Below are positions 25,823 through 33,779 of a stretch of DNA of 53,996 nucleotides, in pieces; within the stretch, counting starts at the first letter, position 1, and each line of letters starts with the position of its first letter. The notes under the pieces are model-generated. The model was not told the origin of the DNA. It searched no databases and saw only the letters and a program-made list of their open reading frames with translations. The translations under genes were made by a program, and so were the position numbers. This DNA is from Bacillota bacterium (GTDB lineage: Bacteria; Bacillota; Bacilli; Alicyclobacillales; SLC66), in NCBI GenBank assembly GCA_021805735.1, contig JAJZEE010000010.1, positions 1 through 53,996 on the forward strand, read 5' to 3'.

Positions 25823-26236
25823 CTAATATACAGCGGCATGGGCCATGACGCCATCGTACAACCCACGGAAATAGTGTGTTTCGCCAGCCGCGAAGATTTC
25901 CGGCAGGGTAAGCAGGAATCCCTGTCGAAATCCCTTTACGTAACGGGCGTCAAATGTCTGTCCAATATAGTTTTGCCAATTGGACGAATCGCCTGAAGGG
26001 AACCGCTGAAGGAATATGGCGGCGAAAGGTCCGCAACGGGCAGAGCCAAGTTCTTCTTCCGAAGATGGCGCGCGGTCGATGTCAATATACGCATCATACA
26101 CGTCGCCAGGATTCAGGCGCTCTCCGACATCTTCATGGAGGATGTCGAAACCGCCGATACGGGCCTCCTGCAGCAGGCCGTTTATTTTGCGCAGGGCGTT
26201 TTCTATGCTGTCGTACTGGGTGTGTTGCTCGCTCAT
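25823..26236 (-). CDS. hypothetical protein (137 aa)
   Basis: No family is recognised. The N-terminal third is helical (IENALRKINGLLQEARIGGF). The middle has an acidic YDAYIDIDRAPSSEEELG segment, and the C-terminal region is aromatic/glycine-rich (ARYVKGFRQGFLLTLPE, then YFRGLYDGVM). A truncated, frameshifted relative lies at 16968, so the gene belongs to a small lineage-specific family. Both copies sit near Fnr-type promoters and redox genes. Confidence 0.7.
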   Translation of the reverse strand: MSEQHTQYDSIENALRKINGLLQEARIGGFDILHEDVGERLNPGDVYDAYIDIDRAPSSEEELGSARCGPFAAIFLQRFPSGDSSNWQNYIGQTFDARYVKGFRQGFLLTLPEIFAAGETHYFRGLYDGVMAHAAVY

Positions 26237-26306
26237 CCATGACCACCTTCCCGACGGTCCAGTCTGGCAGGGCGCCGAACTGACATCCGAACTGACATGT
26301 TGTAGA

Positions 26307-26567
26307 TCAGATCTTCATGACCCGGAGTCGAATGTCGCCAGGGCTCACTTGCGAGACGGCAACGTTCAGTCCAAGTTCTTCAAGGGCTGCGATAAGCGGG
26401 GCTGTCCGATGGGGAACGTGGACTTCGCACAAGGTGCCTCTCGGCGCCTCCTTGACCAGCGTCAATATCTCGTATCTCGGATGATGACCATTGCGGATCG
26501 CATTCCGGGCGTCGATGACGAGGTGTGACTCCTCTCTTTGAATCTGCAGCATTTCCATCATGTTCAT
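26307..26567 (-). CDS. DUF2249-like small protein (86 aa)
   Basis: The core is VIDARNAIRNGHHPRYEILT, then APRGTLCEVHVPHRTAPLIA and ALEELGLNVAVSQVSPGDIR. This is the beta-alpha pattern of DUF2249/TusA-like proteins, including the conserved VHVPHRTxPL. The ATG follows GGGAGGG. It begins 59 bp after ispH and is probably co-transcribed with it and with the DUF2249 protein upstream. Its function is unknown. Confidence 0.7.
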   Translation of the reverse strand: MNMMEMLQIQREESHLVIDARNAIRNGHHPRYEILTLVKEAPRGTLCEVHVPHRTAPLIAALEELGLNVAVSQVSPGDIRLRVMKI

Positions 26568-26625
26568 CAAGATTCCCTCCCGATCGCTTAAAAGTCGGAT
26601 TCCCGAACCCGCTCCAATCCCCCGT

Positions 26626-27591
26626 TCAGAGCACGACAGAACGGGGGATTGCGGATGCGGGCGATTTTGGCAAAATGCGGGTATGCGCATCCTTGTCCTT
26701 ATGATCCCAGGTTGTCGGATCACGTTCATCAAACTGTTCCAGGTATTCAATCACTGCCTTCGTGATCACGCTGGGAGTGGAAGCACCAGACGTGACGGCG
26801 ACGGTGCTTCTGCCGATAAGCCAGTCAGGATTCACCGCGACGACATTTTGCGCCAGATACGCGGGCGTGTCCGAAAATTCCTTCGCCACCTGAACCAGAC
26901 GATTCGAATTGTTGCTGCGCGCGTCGCCGACGACAATGCACAGGTCTGCTTCGCGCGCCTGCTCCGCCACGGCCTGCTGCCGCAACTGGGTCGCCATGCA
27001 GATTTCATTGTAAATCTCCGCCTGTGGATACTTAGTCTTCACTTTTTTGATGAGTTCCGCCGTATCCCATTGGCTGAGCGTAGTCTGGTTTGTCACCGCG
27101 ATGTGCCTGTTGTCCAGCGCCAACGCGTGGAGATCGGACTCGGTTTCAATCAGGTACACGTTGTCCGGCGCGACGCCAACGGCTCCTTCTGGTTCCGGAT
27201 GGCCTTTGCGGCCAATGTAAATGATGTCATACCCCTTGCCAACCCGATCATGAATCAAATCGTGCGTTCGCGTCACATCGGGGCATGTGGCGTCCAGTAC
27301 CCGCAACCCGCGTTCTGCGGCGCGTCGTTTGACGGACGGGGATACCCCGTGCGCGGTGAAGATGACCGTGCCGCAAACTGCCTGTTCGAGGAGATCCAAC
27401 CTGCTGGCGCCGTCCAGCGTGATCACGCCCTTGTCGTCAAACGCGTCGACAACCTGACGATTATGCACAATCATGCCGATAATGAATATCGGTCGCGGCA
27501 AGGAGGGATCGTTGATGGCCTCCTGCACAATCTTCATGGCTCCGACCACCCCATAACAGTAACCACGCGGTGTGATTCGCAGGACTCGCAC
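26626..27591 (-). CDS. ispH: 4-hydroxy-3-methylbut-2-enyl diphosphate reductase
   Basis: IspH makes IPP and DMAPP from HMBPP in the last MEP step, using an oxygen-sensitive iron-sulfur cluster. The three cluster cysteines are visible: Cys12 (PRGYCYG), Cys103 (LDATCPDVT) and Cys198 (EICMATQLRQ). HGVSPSV, GRKGHPEPEGA and DARSNNSNRLV are also conserved. I start it at GTG, 8 nt after a near-perfect GGAGGTGAT; the family start RVLRITPRGYC fits. It lies between two DUF2249-type genes downstream of a Crp/Fnr promoter. Confidence 0.95.
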   Translation of the reverse strand: MRVLRITPRGYCYGVVGAMKIVQEAINDPSLPRPIFIIGMIVHNRQVVDAFDDKGVITLDGASRLDLLEQAVCGTVIFTAHGVSPSVKRRAAERGLRVLDATCPDVTRTHDLIHDRVGKGYDIIYIGRKGHPEPEGAVGVAPDNVYLIETESDLHALALDNRHIAVTNQTTLSQWDTAELIKKVKTKYPQAEIYNEICMATQLRQQAVAEQAREADLCIVVGDARSNNSNRLVQVAKEFSDTPAYLAQNVVAVNPDWLIGRSTVAVTSGASTPSVITKAVIEYLEQFDERDPTTWDHKDKDAHTRILPKSPASAIPRSVVL

Positions 27592-27672
27592 AAGGATCAC
27601 CTCCCTTCGTATGAGAAGCGAAATTCCTCTTCTTCAAGAACGGCGTCACAGGGAGCCATATCATCCGAGCAA

Positions 27673-27915
27673 TCATTGCTGTTTTCGTTCAATCTTAATG
27701 CGGAAAGTCTGCGGGCCCTGTTCAATGTAGTCCCAGGTGAAGATGCCGGGGCGTTCCAACTCAAACTGGTAGCGCAACGGCATTGGATCGTGGTCATTGA
27801 CAAGCAGCATGGCCTGTCCGGGTTGCAGTATGTCAAACGTTGCAAAAATGACTTTGTGCTTTTGGGACGGTGGGTACTCCGTCGCATTGACGGTTGCGGC
27901 GAAAGTTTCGCTCAC
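27673..27915 (-). CDS. DUF2249 domain protein (80 aa)
   Basis: The sequence PPSQKHKVIFATFDILQPGQ with AMLLVNDHDPMPLRYQFELE and FTWDYIEQGPQTFRIKI is a complete DUF2249 domain. Such domains accompany Ric/hemerythrin and nitrogen-oxide genes in many bacteria. It starts with GTG after GGAGGAATTTCC. It is the first gene of the ispH series and lies about 80 bp from a Crp/Fnr-type -10. Confidence 0.85.
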   Translation of the reverse strand: MSETFAATVNATEYPPSQKHKVIFATFDILQPGQAMLLVNDHDPMPLRYQFELERPGIFTWDYIEQGPQTFRIKIERKQQ

Positions 27916-27992
27916 GGAAATTCCTCCTCAAATGGGTTTCACCGGGGCTTCTCGCCCCTGTTGATGCTGCGCAATACGGGAGCAACAGGTTC

Positions 27993-28035
27993 AGCATATA
28001 CCCATCCAGTCCAGCGGATTGTGACGAAGTGCACA
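27993..28035 (-). promoter_or_regulatory. Crp/Fnr class II promoter, copy 3 (DUF2249-ispH series)
   Basis: TGTGCACTTCGTCACA (28020-28035, minus strand) is followed by 21 nt and TATGCT (27993-27998). The block is homologous to copies 1 and 2. The TTGACG seen there is changed to CTGGAT here while the box and TATGCTGA are kept, which argues that box and -10 are the functional parts. A CCTGTTG...CAACAGG hairpin (27956-27989) lies in the leader. Confidence 0.65.
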
Positions 28036-28140
28036 CTGGTGGCTCCCGTTCGATTTCTTTTCAGACGGCAAACAAAGCGATTGCCGCAAAAATAAAACAG
28101 ACTGATCGAGGGAAGGCTCTGCGCGGGATTCAGTCAGCGT

Positions 28141-28296
28141 CTACATGGTTCCAGTAGGAGTCTTCCGGTCTGATCCACCATTCAACTCGGAAACTGCGCT
28201 GAGCAACTTTTGCAACGGAACCTCTTCCAGAAACGCAGCCAGAGTCTGTCTGGTGGACCTGATGCACTCGTATTGTTGCTTCAAAACATCGAACAT
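28141..28296 (-). pseudogene. DinB-family protein, N-terminal fragment
   Basis: The 51-codon frame MFDVLKQQYECIRSTRQTLA with FLEEVP and LNGGSDRKT matches the first helices of DinB-family proteins, then ends in TAG. The helices with the metal ligands are absent. Between 28300 and 28452 the plus strand shows about 35 codons of coding-like sequence (VTLADGSAGQFHVGGSNVLI) without a start, possibly another relic. Confidence 0.55.
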
Positions 28297-28452
28297 TCGT
28301 GATCAACCCTCTCTGTGTAACCACTCTTAAAAAGTTAGCGAGCGATGATACGGCAGTGACGCTTGCAGATGGCAGCGCAGGACAATTCCACGTTGGCGGA
28401 AGCAACGTCTTGATTCGGGTGAAAAGCCGTGACATCTGGTGAATCGTAGGGT

Positions 28453-30147
28453 TTAGAGTTGTTTGTCGTTCACACTATCAAGCCAATGTTCTATTTCGCC
28501 GATTACCGATTCCACGCACCCGGATTCAAACGGTGAGATCAAGTTCGCTTCGCGAACGAGGTCAACAAACGACTTCGTACCGCCAAGCCGACATAGGTGC
28601 AGATAGTCGTTCCATGCACCCTCACGGTTTTCGTTCATCTTCGTCCAAAATTGCAAGGCACAGATTTGCGCTAAAGCATAGTCGACGTAGTAAAACGGAT
28701 AATTAAAAATGTGCAACTGCTGATGCCAGAAACCGCCGCGCTCCAGATACTCGTTCTCAGCATAGTTTCGGTGTGGAAGGTACGTCCGTTCAATGTTGCG
28801 CCATGCCGTTTTTCGATCCGCCGGCGACGCCTCGGGGTGTTCGTAGACAAAATGTTGGAACTCGTCCACGGCTGCAACATACGGAAGTCCACCAATGGCT
28901 CCACTCAGGTGTGAGAACTTGAACTTCGCCGTGTCGTCTTCGAAAAACAAGTGCATCCAGTCCCAAGTAAGAAACTCCATACTCATGGAGTGAATTTCGG
29001 CTGCTTCCAACGTGGGGTTCAGGTAATCCAGAATCGAATAATTCCGAGAACAGTAGGTTTGAAAAGCGTGGCCCGCTTCATGAGTCAGCACGGTCACGTC
29101 GTGCGCGGTGCCGTTGAAGTTGGCAAAGATGAACGGCGCCTTTTCGCCAGGGATGATGTCACAATATCCGCCCACGCGTTTTCCATCTTTACTAAGCAAG
29201 TCCATGAGCTCATTGTCAATCATAAACGACATAAACTCATTCGTCTCCGGTGAAAGTTCACTATACATTTTTCGCCCGTTCTCAACAATCCAATCGGGAT
29301 TGCCTTTGGGCGCTGGATTTCCCGACGCAAAGTCGAATGCATTGTCGTAGTAATGGAGGGAGTCTACGCCAATCCGAATGCGTTGACGCTCTCGCAACTT
29401 TCCCGCAAGGGGCACAATCAACTTCCTGACTTGTTCGCGAAATGCAGCAACTTCTGCGGGCCCATAGTCCGTCCGGTTCATCCGTGCATATCCCATTTTG
29501 ACAAAGTTGTCGTAACCCAGTTTTTTTGCCATGCTCGTGCGCACCCGTACCATGCGGTCGTAGATGTCGTCAAATTCTTCCTCGTGTGATGCAAAAAAAC
29601 CATAGCGGGCTTCGTATGCAGCCTTACGAACAGCCCGATCAGGGACGTTCAAGTATTTCCCGAGCTGCGACAAAGTCAATTCTTGGCCATCGAACGAGAT
29701 CTTGGCCGATGCCACGAGCTTGTTATATTCAGTGATGAGTTCGTTATTCTGTTGTAGATCTTCGATAATGTCCGGAGAGAAGAACTGGACTGCCAAGTCG
29801 GAGATACGAAACAATTGGGACCCAAACGTTTTTTCCAGTTCCTTTCGGTACTCAGACGAGGTGATAGCTCTGCGGAACTCGATTTCTAGGCTTTCGAAGG
29901 TTGGGTTAACTTGATTGAAATACGACTTTTCCTCGCGATAGTAATCGTTCCGAGTGTCAATCGAGTTCCGTATTGAGGCCAAAGTGGACATGGACATAAA
30001 GTGATTTCGAAGTGCATTGACATCTTCGATCACTCGTACCTGTTCGTCGAGTGTCTCTGCGGACGAGAACTTGGACAGAAGTTCGCGAAAATTTGTTTCT
30101 ACATCCTGAATGTCAGGGCGCTCATAGTGCATGTCATTAAACTTCAT
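28453..30147 (-). CDS. M3 family oligoendopeptidase (PepF/M3B-like)
   Basis: This zinc metallopeptidase hydrolyses small cytosolic peptides. The 564-residue product has the active site VLTHEAGHAFQTY (HExGH) near residue 355, with the third ligand Glu about 28 residues on (AAEIHSMSMEFLT). The C-terminal NYPFYYVDYALAQICALQFW is typical of M3 peptidases. The ATG follows GGAGGGAATCAT. It is a single-gene unit flanked by gene fragments. Confidence 0.94.
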   Translation of the reverse strand: MKFNDMHYERPDIQDVETNFRELLSKFSSAETLDEQVRVIEDVNALRNHFMSMSTLASIRNSIDTRNDYYREEKSYFNQVNPTFESLEIEFRRAITSSEYRKELEKTFGSQLFRISDLAVQFFSPDIIEDLQQNNELITEYNKLVASAKISFDGQELTLSQLGKYLNVPDRAVRKAAYEARYGFFASHEEEFDDIYDRMVRVRTSMAKKLGYDNFVKMGYARMNRTDYGPAEVAAFREQVRKLIVPLAGKLRERQRIRIGVDSLHYYDNAFDFASGNPAPKGNPDWIVENGRKMYSELSPETNEFMSFMIDNELMDLLSKDGKRVGGYCDIIPGEKAPFIFANFNGTAHDVTVLTHEAGHAFQTYCSRNYSILDYLNPTLEAAEIHSMSMEFLTWDWMHLFFEDDTAKFKFSHLSGAIGGLPYVAAVDEFQHFVYEHPEASPADRKTAWRNIERTYLPHRNYAENEYLERGGFWHQQLHIFNYPFYYVDYALAQICALQFWTKMNENREGAWNDYLHLCRLGGTKSFVDLVREANLISPFESGCVESVIGEIEHWLDSVNDKQL

Positions 30148-30164
30148 ATGATTCCCTCCATTGT

Positions 30165-30317
30165 TTATGGACCTGTTTTACGTCGTGAAAGAAAAGTGCT
30201 GTCCATCCACCATGCGGCCATGCCTTCTGATGTGGACACAGCTCTCCATAGTTTTTCAATTGGTGCATTAACTACGACCGTTTTACGGATTTCTGGCAAT
30301 GTTTTGCTTTTCACCAC
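30165..30317 (-). pseudogene. SRPBCC/AHSA1 domain protein, N-terminal fragment
   Basis: From GTG (AGGAGGGATC upstream) the frame reads EIRKTVVVNAPIEKLWRAVS, then TSEGMAAWWMDSTF, the start of an Aha1/START-like SRPBCC domain. It ends at TAA after 50 codons, about one third of the normal length. A strong promoter and palindrome remain upstream. The end lies just 17 bp before the M3 peptidase start. Confidence 0.6.
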
Positions 30318-30333
30318 GATCCCTCCTAAATAT

Positions 30334-30384
30334 GACGCCTAATGGCGTCGGGTCAAATTATAATACTATTAGGTGTTATGCCAA
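30334..30384 (-). promoter_or_regulatory. strong promoter with palindromic operator before the SRPBCC fragment
   Basis: TTGGCA (30379-30384) and TATAAT (30357-30362) are separated by 16 bp on the minus strand. The palindrome GACGCC-N4-GGCGTC (30334-30349) lies just past the expected start, ideal for a repressor such as an ArsR-type partner of SRPBCC genes. No cognate regulator is adjacent. Confidence 0.6.
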
Positions 30385-30605
30385 GCATGATTTAAACAAT
30401 AGAGCATGCCTTGAACTCGTCTCCCAAGTTGACGTCCTCGTTGCACCAAATTCTCTCGTTCCCAAGAGTGCCGCCACGCATCCAACGTGACGAAACACTT
30501 TTGGCTTGACGTTCCCATTGTAGCACGCAATCCGCCAGCTTTCCTTTTCACTCTACAAAGTACCGTTAACTGGCCCCCGATGCGCATGCGGAACTCCAGA
30601 CACTC

Positions 30606-30651
30606 AAAAAAAGGCCCCGGGTTCCGCGAAGTGCAGAATCCCAGGGCCCTT
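30606..30651 (-). terminator. intrinsic terminator of the MerR gene
   Basis: On the minus strand GGCCCTGGGATTC pairs with GGAACCCGGGGCC, followed by seven T residues. It lies about 45 bp after the MerR/TipAS stop. From 30385 to 30605 I see no convincing gene. Confidence 0.88.
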
Positions 30652-30696
30652 CCAGGATTGACCAGTGTTCAGCCTGCGCCGTCAGTCAGCAGTCGG

Positions 30697-31428
30697 TCAA
30701 CTGATGGCCATGGCCTTCGAGACGTACTGCCACAGCTCCTTGTCGATGCCGAATTCAGCCGCCCTGTCCGGGTTTTCCGAATAATAGCGTTGGGCGGACC
30801 TGGTGATGCCGGGATCCCCGCCTGTAAACATGTTGACCAACTCTTTCCACCGCTTGGCCAGCATCTGGACCTCGGAACTCTCGGGCGGCGTTCCTTTTTC
30901 CAGTTCCGCGCGAACCTTGGCAATCAAGGATGACCATTCGTTCTCTACCTCTCTGATTTTCTCCGGGCCGAAAAGTTCTCCTTGTTTCTTGATTTTGTCC
31001 AATTGCTCCGGGGTAAAATACTTCTCCGTCATCTTCATCACCTCAATGATTTCGATTAATTGCGCCGATGACAGGTCCTGCTGAGTTCGAATCAACTCAT
31101 GGAGGTGTTCCAGTCGGATGCGCAGGTCCTCCTGAAGCCGGATCTGTTGACGCAAACGTTCCAATTGCATTCGTATGGCCTCATCCGGCCTGAAATCGGG
31201 GTTGTCGAGCAAATCTCTGGCTTCGTCCAAAGTAAAACCCAGCTGCTTCAGGGAGATGATTTGTTGCAGACGGGCGAGATCCTTCCTGGAATACAGTCTG
31301 TGGCCCGCCTCCGAATGCAGGGAAGGAACGAGCAGTGCGATTTGGTCGTAATGGTGCAGCGTTCGGACCGTAATGCCTGTCAGTTTGGCCAATTCTCCCA
31401 CTTTCCACTTTTCCTTGTCCGTCATCAT
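30697..31428 (-). CDS. MerR-family regulator with TipAS-like domain
   Basis: The N-terminal HTH (WKVGELAKLTGITVRTLHHY, then GHRLYSRKDLARLQQI) is classic MerR. A coiled-coil of LxxL heptads spans about residues 75-125. The C-terminal TipAS-type helical domain follows (YFTPEQLDKI, AKRWKELVNMFTGGDPGI). TipAS domains bind diverse drugs. It lies downstream of a DHA2 efflux gene and has its own MerR-style promoter, so it probably activates itself and perhaps drug resistance. GAGGGG precedes the ATG closely. Confidence 0.92.
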   Translation of the reverse strand: MMTDKEKWKVGELAKLTGITVRTLHHYDQIALLVPSLHSEAGHRLYSRKDLARLQQIISLKQLGFTLDEARDLLDNPDFRPDEAIRMQLERLRQQIRLQEDLRIRLEHLHELIRTQQDLSSAQLIEIIEVMKMTEKYFTPEQLDKIKKQGELFGPEKIREVENEWSSLIAKVRAELEKGTPPESSEVQMLAKRWKELVNMFTGGDPGITRSAQRYYSENPDRAAEFGIDKELWQYVSKAMAIS

Positions 31429-31469
31429 CCCCTCACTTCGTGCACGTCGTTTTTTTTGCCGGCAGACAC

Positions 31470-31500
31470 ATCATACAACCTGACGCTACGTTAGGATCAA
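31470..31500 (-). promoter_or_regulatory. MerR-type promoter with 19-bp spacer
   Basis: TTGATC (31495-31500) and TATGAT (31470-31475) are 19 bp apart on the minus strand, the elongated spacing of MerR-activated promoters. The spacer carries the inverted repeat CCTAACG-N3-CGTCAGG. It precedes the MerR/TipAS gene. Confidence 0.75.
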
Positions 31501-31558
31501 GTGGGTTTATGATATTTTTTCGCTTGGATATATCCACCTGGAATCTCCGCCGGCAAGC

Positions 31559-33190
31559 TCAGTCTTCGCTGGATCCAGCGAGATGCATGCCACTCTCTCC
31601 AAAGTACTCCTTGCCTTTGAGTCGCAGCTCAGGCAGGAAGAACGTTCCGATGAACAGGAGTATTGCGAGGCCGAAACCAACATCAAACAGACGCAGCATG
31701 CCAGAAGTCAATGCCAGTTTTACCGCGCTTAGCAACTCCATATACAAAGTATGCCCCAGCGCGCCGAACTTCGAAAATTGGCCGGCGATCGCCTGTTGCG
31801 CTTCGGCCGTCATCAGGGATTGCGGACTGATGGAAGCTAGACTAGGTATCTTCTGCAATGTCTTAGGCAGAGCGGATGCAAGAGTGTGCTGAAATCCCTG
31901 AGTCAGCATCGAACCAAAGATGGGAGACACAATCACACCGCCGAGCGACTGGACAAACTGCTGTGACGCATTCACCGTACCCATCATGCTGTAGGGAAAT
32001 GCATTTTGGACTGCCACGTTCAACAGTGGCATGAGGGCGCCGATCCCAAGGCCGAGTACTACCATGTTCAGTACGACTTGGGCATACCCTGTGTGGACAT
32101 TCATAGTCATGAACAAGAGCAATCCCAGCACCGTGATGACCCCGCTGACATTGGCCAACACGCGATATCGGCCTGTCCGCGTCATGATCTGACCGGAAAT
32201 TATACTCGAGACAATAAAGCTAAACATCATCGGAGACATGACCCATCCACTCTGCTGCGCGTTTAACCCGATGACTCCCTGGACGAAAAGGGGCAGAAAC
32301 ATCAGACTTCCGAACATCGTCATGGCCACCAGGGTGCCGAGAACGAGCGACATCGTAAAGATGCGATGCTTAAACAGCGAGGGCGTGATGATCGGGTCGG
32401 TCACTCGGCCTTCGACAAGGACGAATAGGCCAAGAATGACAACGCCCGTCGCGAATAGAACGATCTCGACAGGAGACGACCACGTGTACTTGCTGCCTGC
32501 CCACGTAAAGCCGAGAAGAATGGGAATCAGTCCTGCCACGAGGAGAAGGGAACCGCCCCAGTCCACCTTTACCCGATGCTCCGCCCTTACGCTAGGCAGC
32601 GTGAGAAGCACCCCGACAATCGCCAGTGCGGCAAAAGGCAAGTTGATATAAAATACCCATCGCCAAGAGAATGAGTCTGTAATCCATCCGCCAATCGTGG
32701 GTCCGATAATGCTGGACAATCCAAATACGGCGCCCATGACGCCCATCCAGCGCCCACGTTCTTTCGGATCGAAAATGTCCCCGATAGTCGCACGGGGCAT
32801 GCTCATCATGGCGCCAGCTCCGATCCCCTGAAAGCCGCGTGCGATCACGAGTTCCATCATCGTGTGCGCCTGACCGGAGATAGCAGAACCAATTCCAAAG
32901 AGAACGAGCCCAAGCAAGTAAAACGGCTTTCGTCCAAACACGTCGGACAATTTCCCGTAGATCGGAACGGTGACAGCGGACGCCATCATGTAGGAAGTTG
33001 ATAACCAGGCGTACAGAGAAAATCCGCGCAAGTCGCTGACAATGGTGGGCATCGCGGTTGACACGACCGTCTGATCCATAGACGAGAAGAACATTGTCAA
33101 GAGAACGGTGGCAAGTGCCCACCACTTTTTCGAACCTGAGATGCGGTTCGAGGATTGCACTGTCGATTGAGACCGAATTGAAGATTCCAT
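31559..33190 (-). CDS. MFS drug efflux transporter (DHA2, EmrB/QacA type)
   Basis: The 543-residue membrane protein has about 14 transmembrane helices. It carries MFS motif A (YGKLSDVFGRKPFYLLG), the motif C-like region (GLSSIIGPTIGGWI), and the DHA2-type ALATVLLTMFFSSMDQTVVS start. It probably exports drugs with proton antiport. The ATG follows AAGGACGTGGAG. A truncated marR lies 20 bp upstream, the usual partner of such pumps, so local repression may have been lost. A MerR/TipAS gene follows. Confidence 0.93.
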   Translation of the reverse strand: MESSIRSQSTVQSSNRISGSKKWWALATVLLTMFFSSMDQTVVSTAMPTIVSDLRGFSLYAWLSTSYMMASAVTVPIYGKLSDVFGRKPFYLLGLVLFGIGSAISGQAHTMMELVIARGFQGIGAGAMMSMPRATIGDIFDPKERGRWMGVMGAVFGLSSIIGPTIGGWITDSFSWRWVFYINLPFAALAIVGVLLTLPSVRAEHRVKVDWGGSLLLVAGLIPILLGFTWAGSKYTWSSPVEIVLFATGVVILGLFVLVEGRVTDPIITPSLFKHRIFTMSLVLGTLVAMTMFGSLMFLPLFVQGVIGLNAQQSGWVMSPMMFSFIVSSIISGQIMTRTGRYRVLANVSGVITVLGLLLFMTMNVHTGYAQVVLNMVVLGLGIGALMPLLNVAVQNAFPYSMMGTVNASQQFVQSLGGVIVSPIFGSMLTQGFQHTLASALPKTLQKIPSLASISPQSLMTAEAQQAIAGQFSKFGALGHTLYMELLSAVKLALTSGMLRLFDVGFGLAILLFIGTFFLPELRLKGKEYFGESGMHLAGSSED

Positions 33191-33210
33191 GCTCCACGTC
33201 CTTCGGTTGA

Positions 33211-33525
33211 CTAATTGGTACTGGTCCCGGATTGCTCATGCTCGCTCTTGTCTGACTCGATGATGGTCTTCGGGTCCATAGCCGCGGAGATGTTGGACAA
33301 CTTCTCTAAGGTCTGAACAAACGAATCCAATTCAATTGGTGAAAGTTGCGCCAGACAGTACTGCAGGATATGCTTCCGTATATCGAGAACCCTGTTCAGT
33401 GCTTCCTCACCAGATTCCGTCAATTGGGCGATCACCACTCGGCGATCATTTTTGTCTCGTATACGAACGGCATACCCGAAGCCTTCAAGCCGATCAAGCA
33501 TGACAGTAATGGCGCTTGGAGCGCA
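33211..33525 (-). pseudogene. MarR-family regulator lacking its N terminus
   Basis: The frame reads APSAITVMLDRLEGFGYAVR and DKNDRRVVIAQLTESGEEAL, the recognition helix and wing of MarR. It continues to a normal C terminus. The first about 55 residues are missing, and upstream the sequence becomes an IS110 fragment in another frame, with a stop in the MarR frame. An internal ATG could still give a 96-residue product without a full HTH. Confidence 0.75.
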
Positions 33526-33640
33526 AGAGGTGCGCTAACCGCAAAGCATCACGACGATCCGTCTTCACGCGGTCTCCTTGCCGCTGCCGCTCCGTCGCTT
33601 GTGTACCAAACCAAAACGTCCGATGGCTGAACCAACGATA
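33519..33640 (-). mobile_element. IS110-family transposase remnant
   Basis: The minus strand encodes QRQGDRVKTDRRDALRLAHL then LRS, the DRVKTDRRDA segment of the DEDD-type IS110 transposase. Both ends are lost. It is joined directly to the marR remnant, so insertion followed by deletion probably destroyed that gene. Confidence 0.7.
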
Positions 33641-33779
33641 AATCGCTCATTAAACGGCACTCCGCAAATTTCACGTATCCTTGCTCATTTAGCAACCGGA
33701 AAATCGGATCATCTTTGCGCCGCTCGCGCAGCCACTTGAGAACCCACCGTGCGCGTGTTTGTGGGGCGAACTCAAGCAT
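33549..33779 (-). CDS. unknown protein, probably truncated by the IS110 remnant
   Basis: The first about 55 residues (MLEFAPQTRARWVLKWLRER, DDPIFRLLNEQGYVKFAE) look coding and overlap the DUF3995 stop by 8 nt, suggesting coupling. The end (GAAAARRPREDGSS) is read out of frame through the IS110 fragment. No family is recognised. Confidence 0.35.
   Translation of the reverse strand: MLEFAPQTRARWVLKWLRERRKDDPIFRLLNEQGYVKFAECRLMSDLSLVQPSDVLVWYTSDGAAAARRPREDGSS

Noticed and set aside
26560-28095. A 511-codon plus-strand open frame
   Set aside because: It is antisense to ispH and both DUF2249-type genes, has no family motifs and reflects codon bias of the genuine minus-strand genes.
30369-30587. 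A 72-codon minus-strand frame upstream of the SRPBCC promoter
   Set aside because: No ribosome site, no family and it runs over the promoter; its arginine-rich make-up is not convincing.
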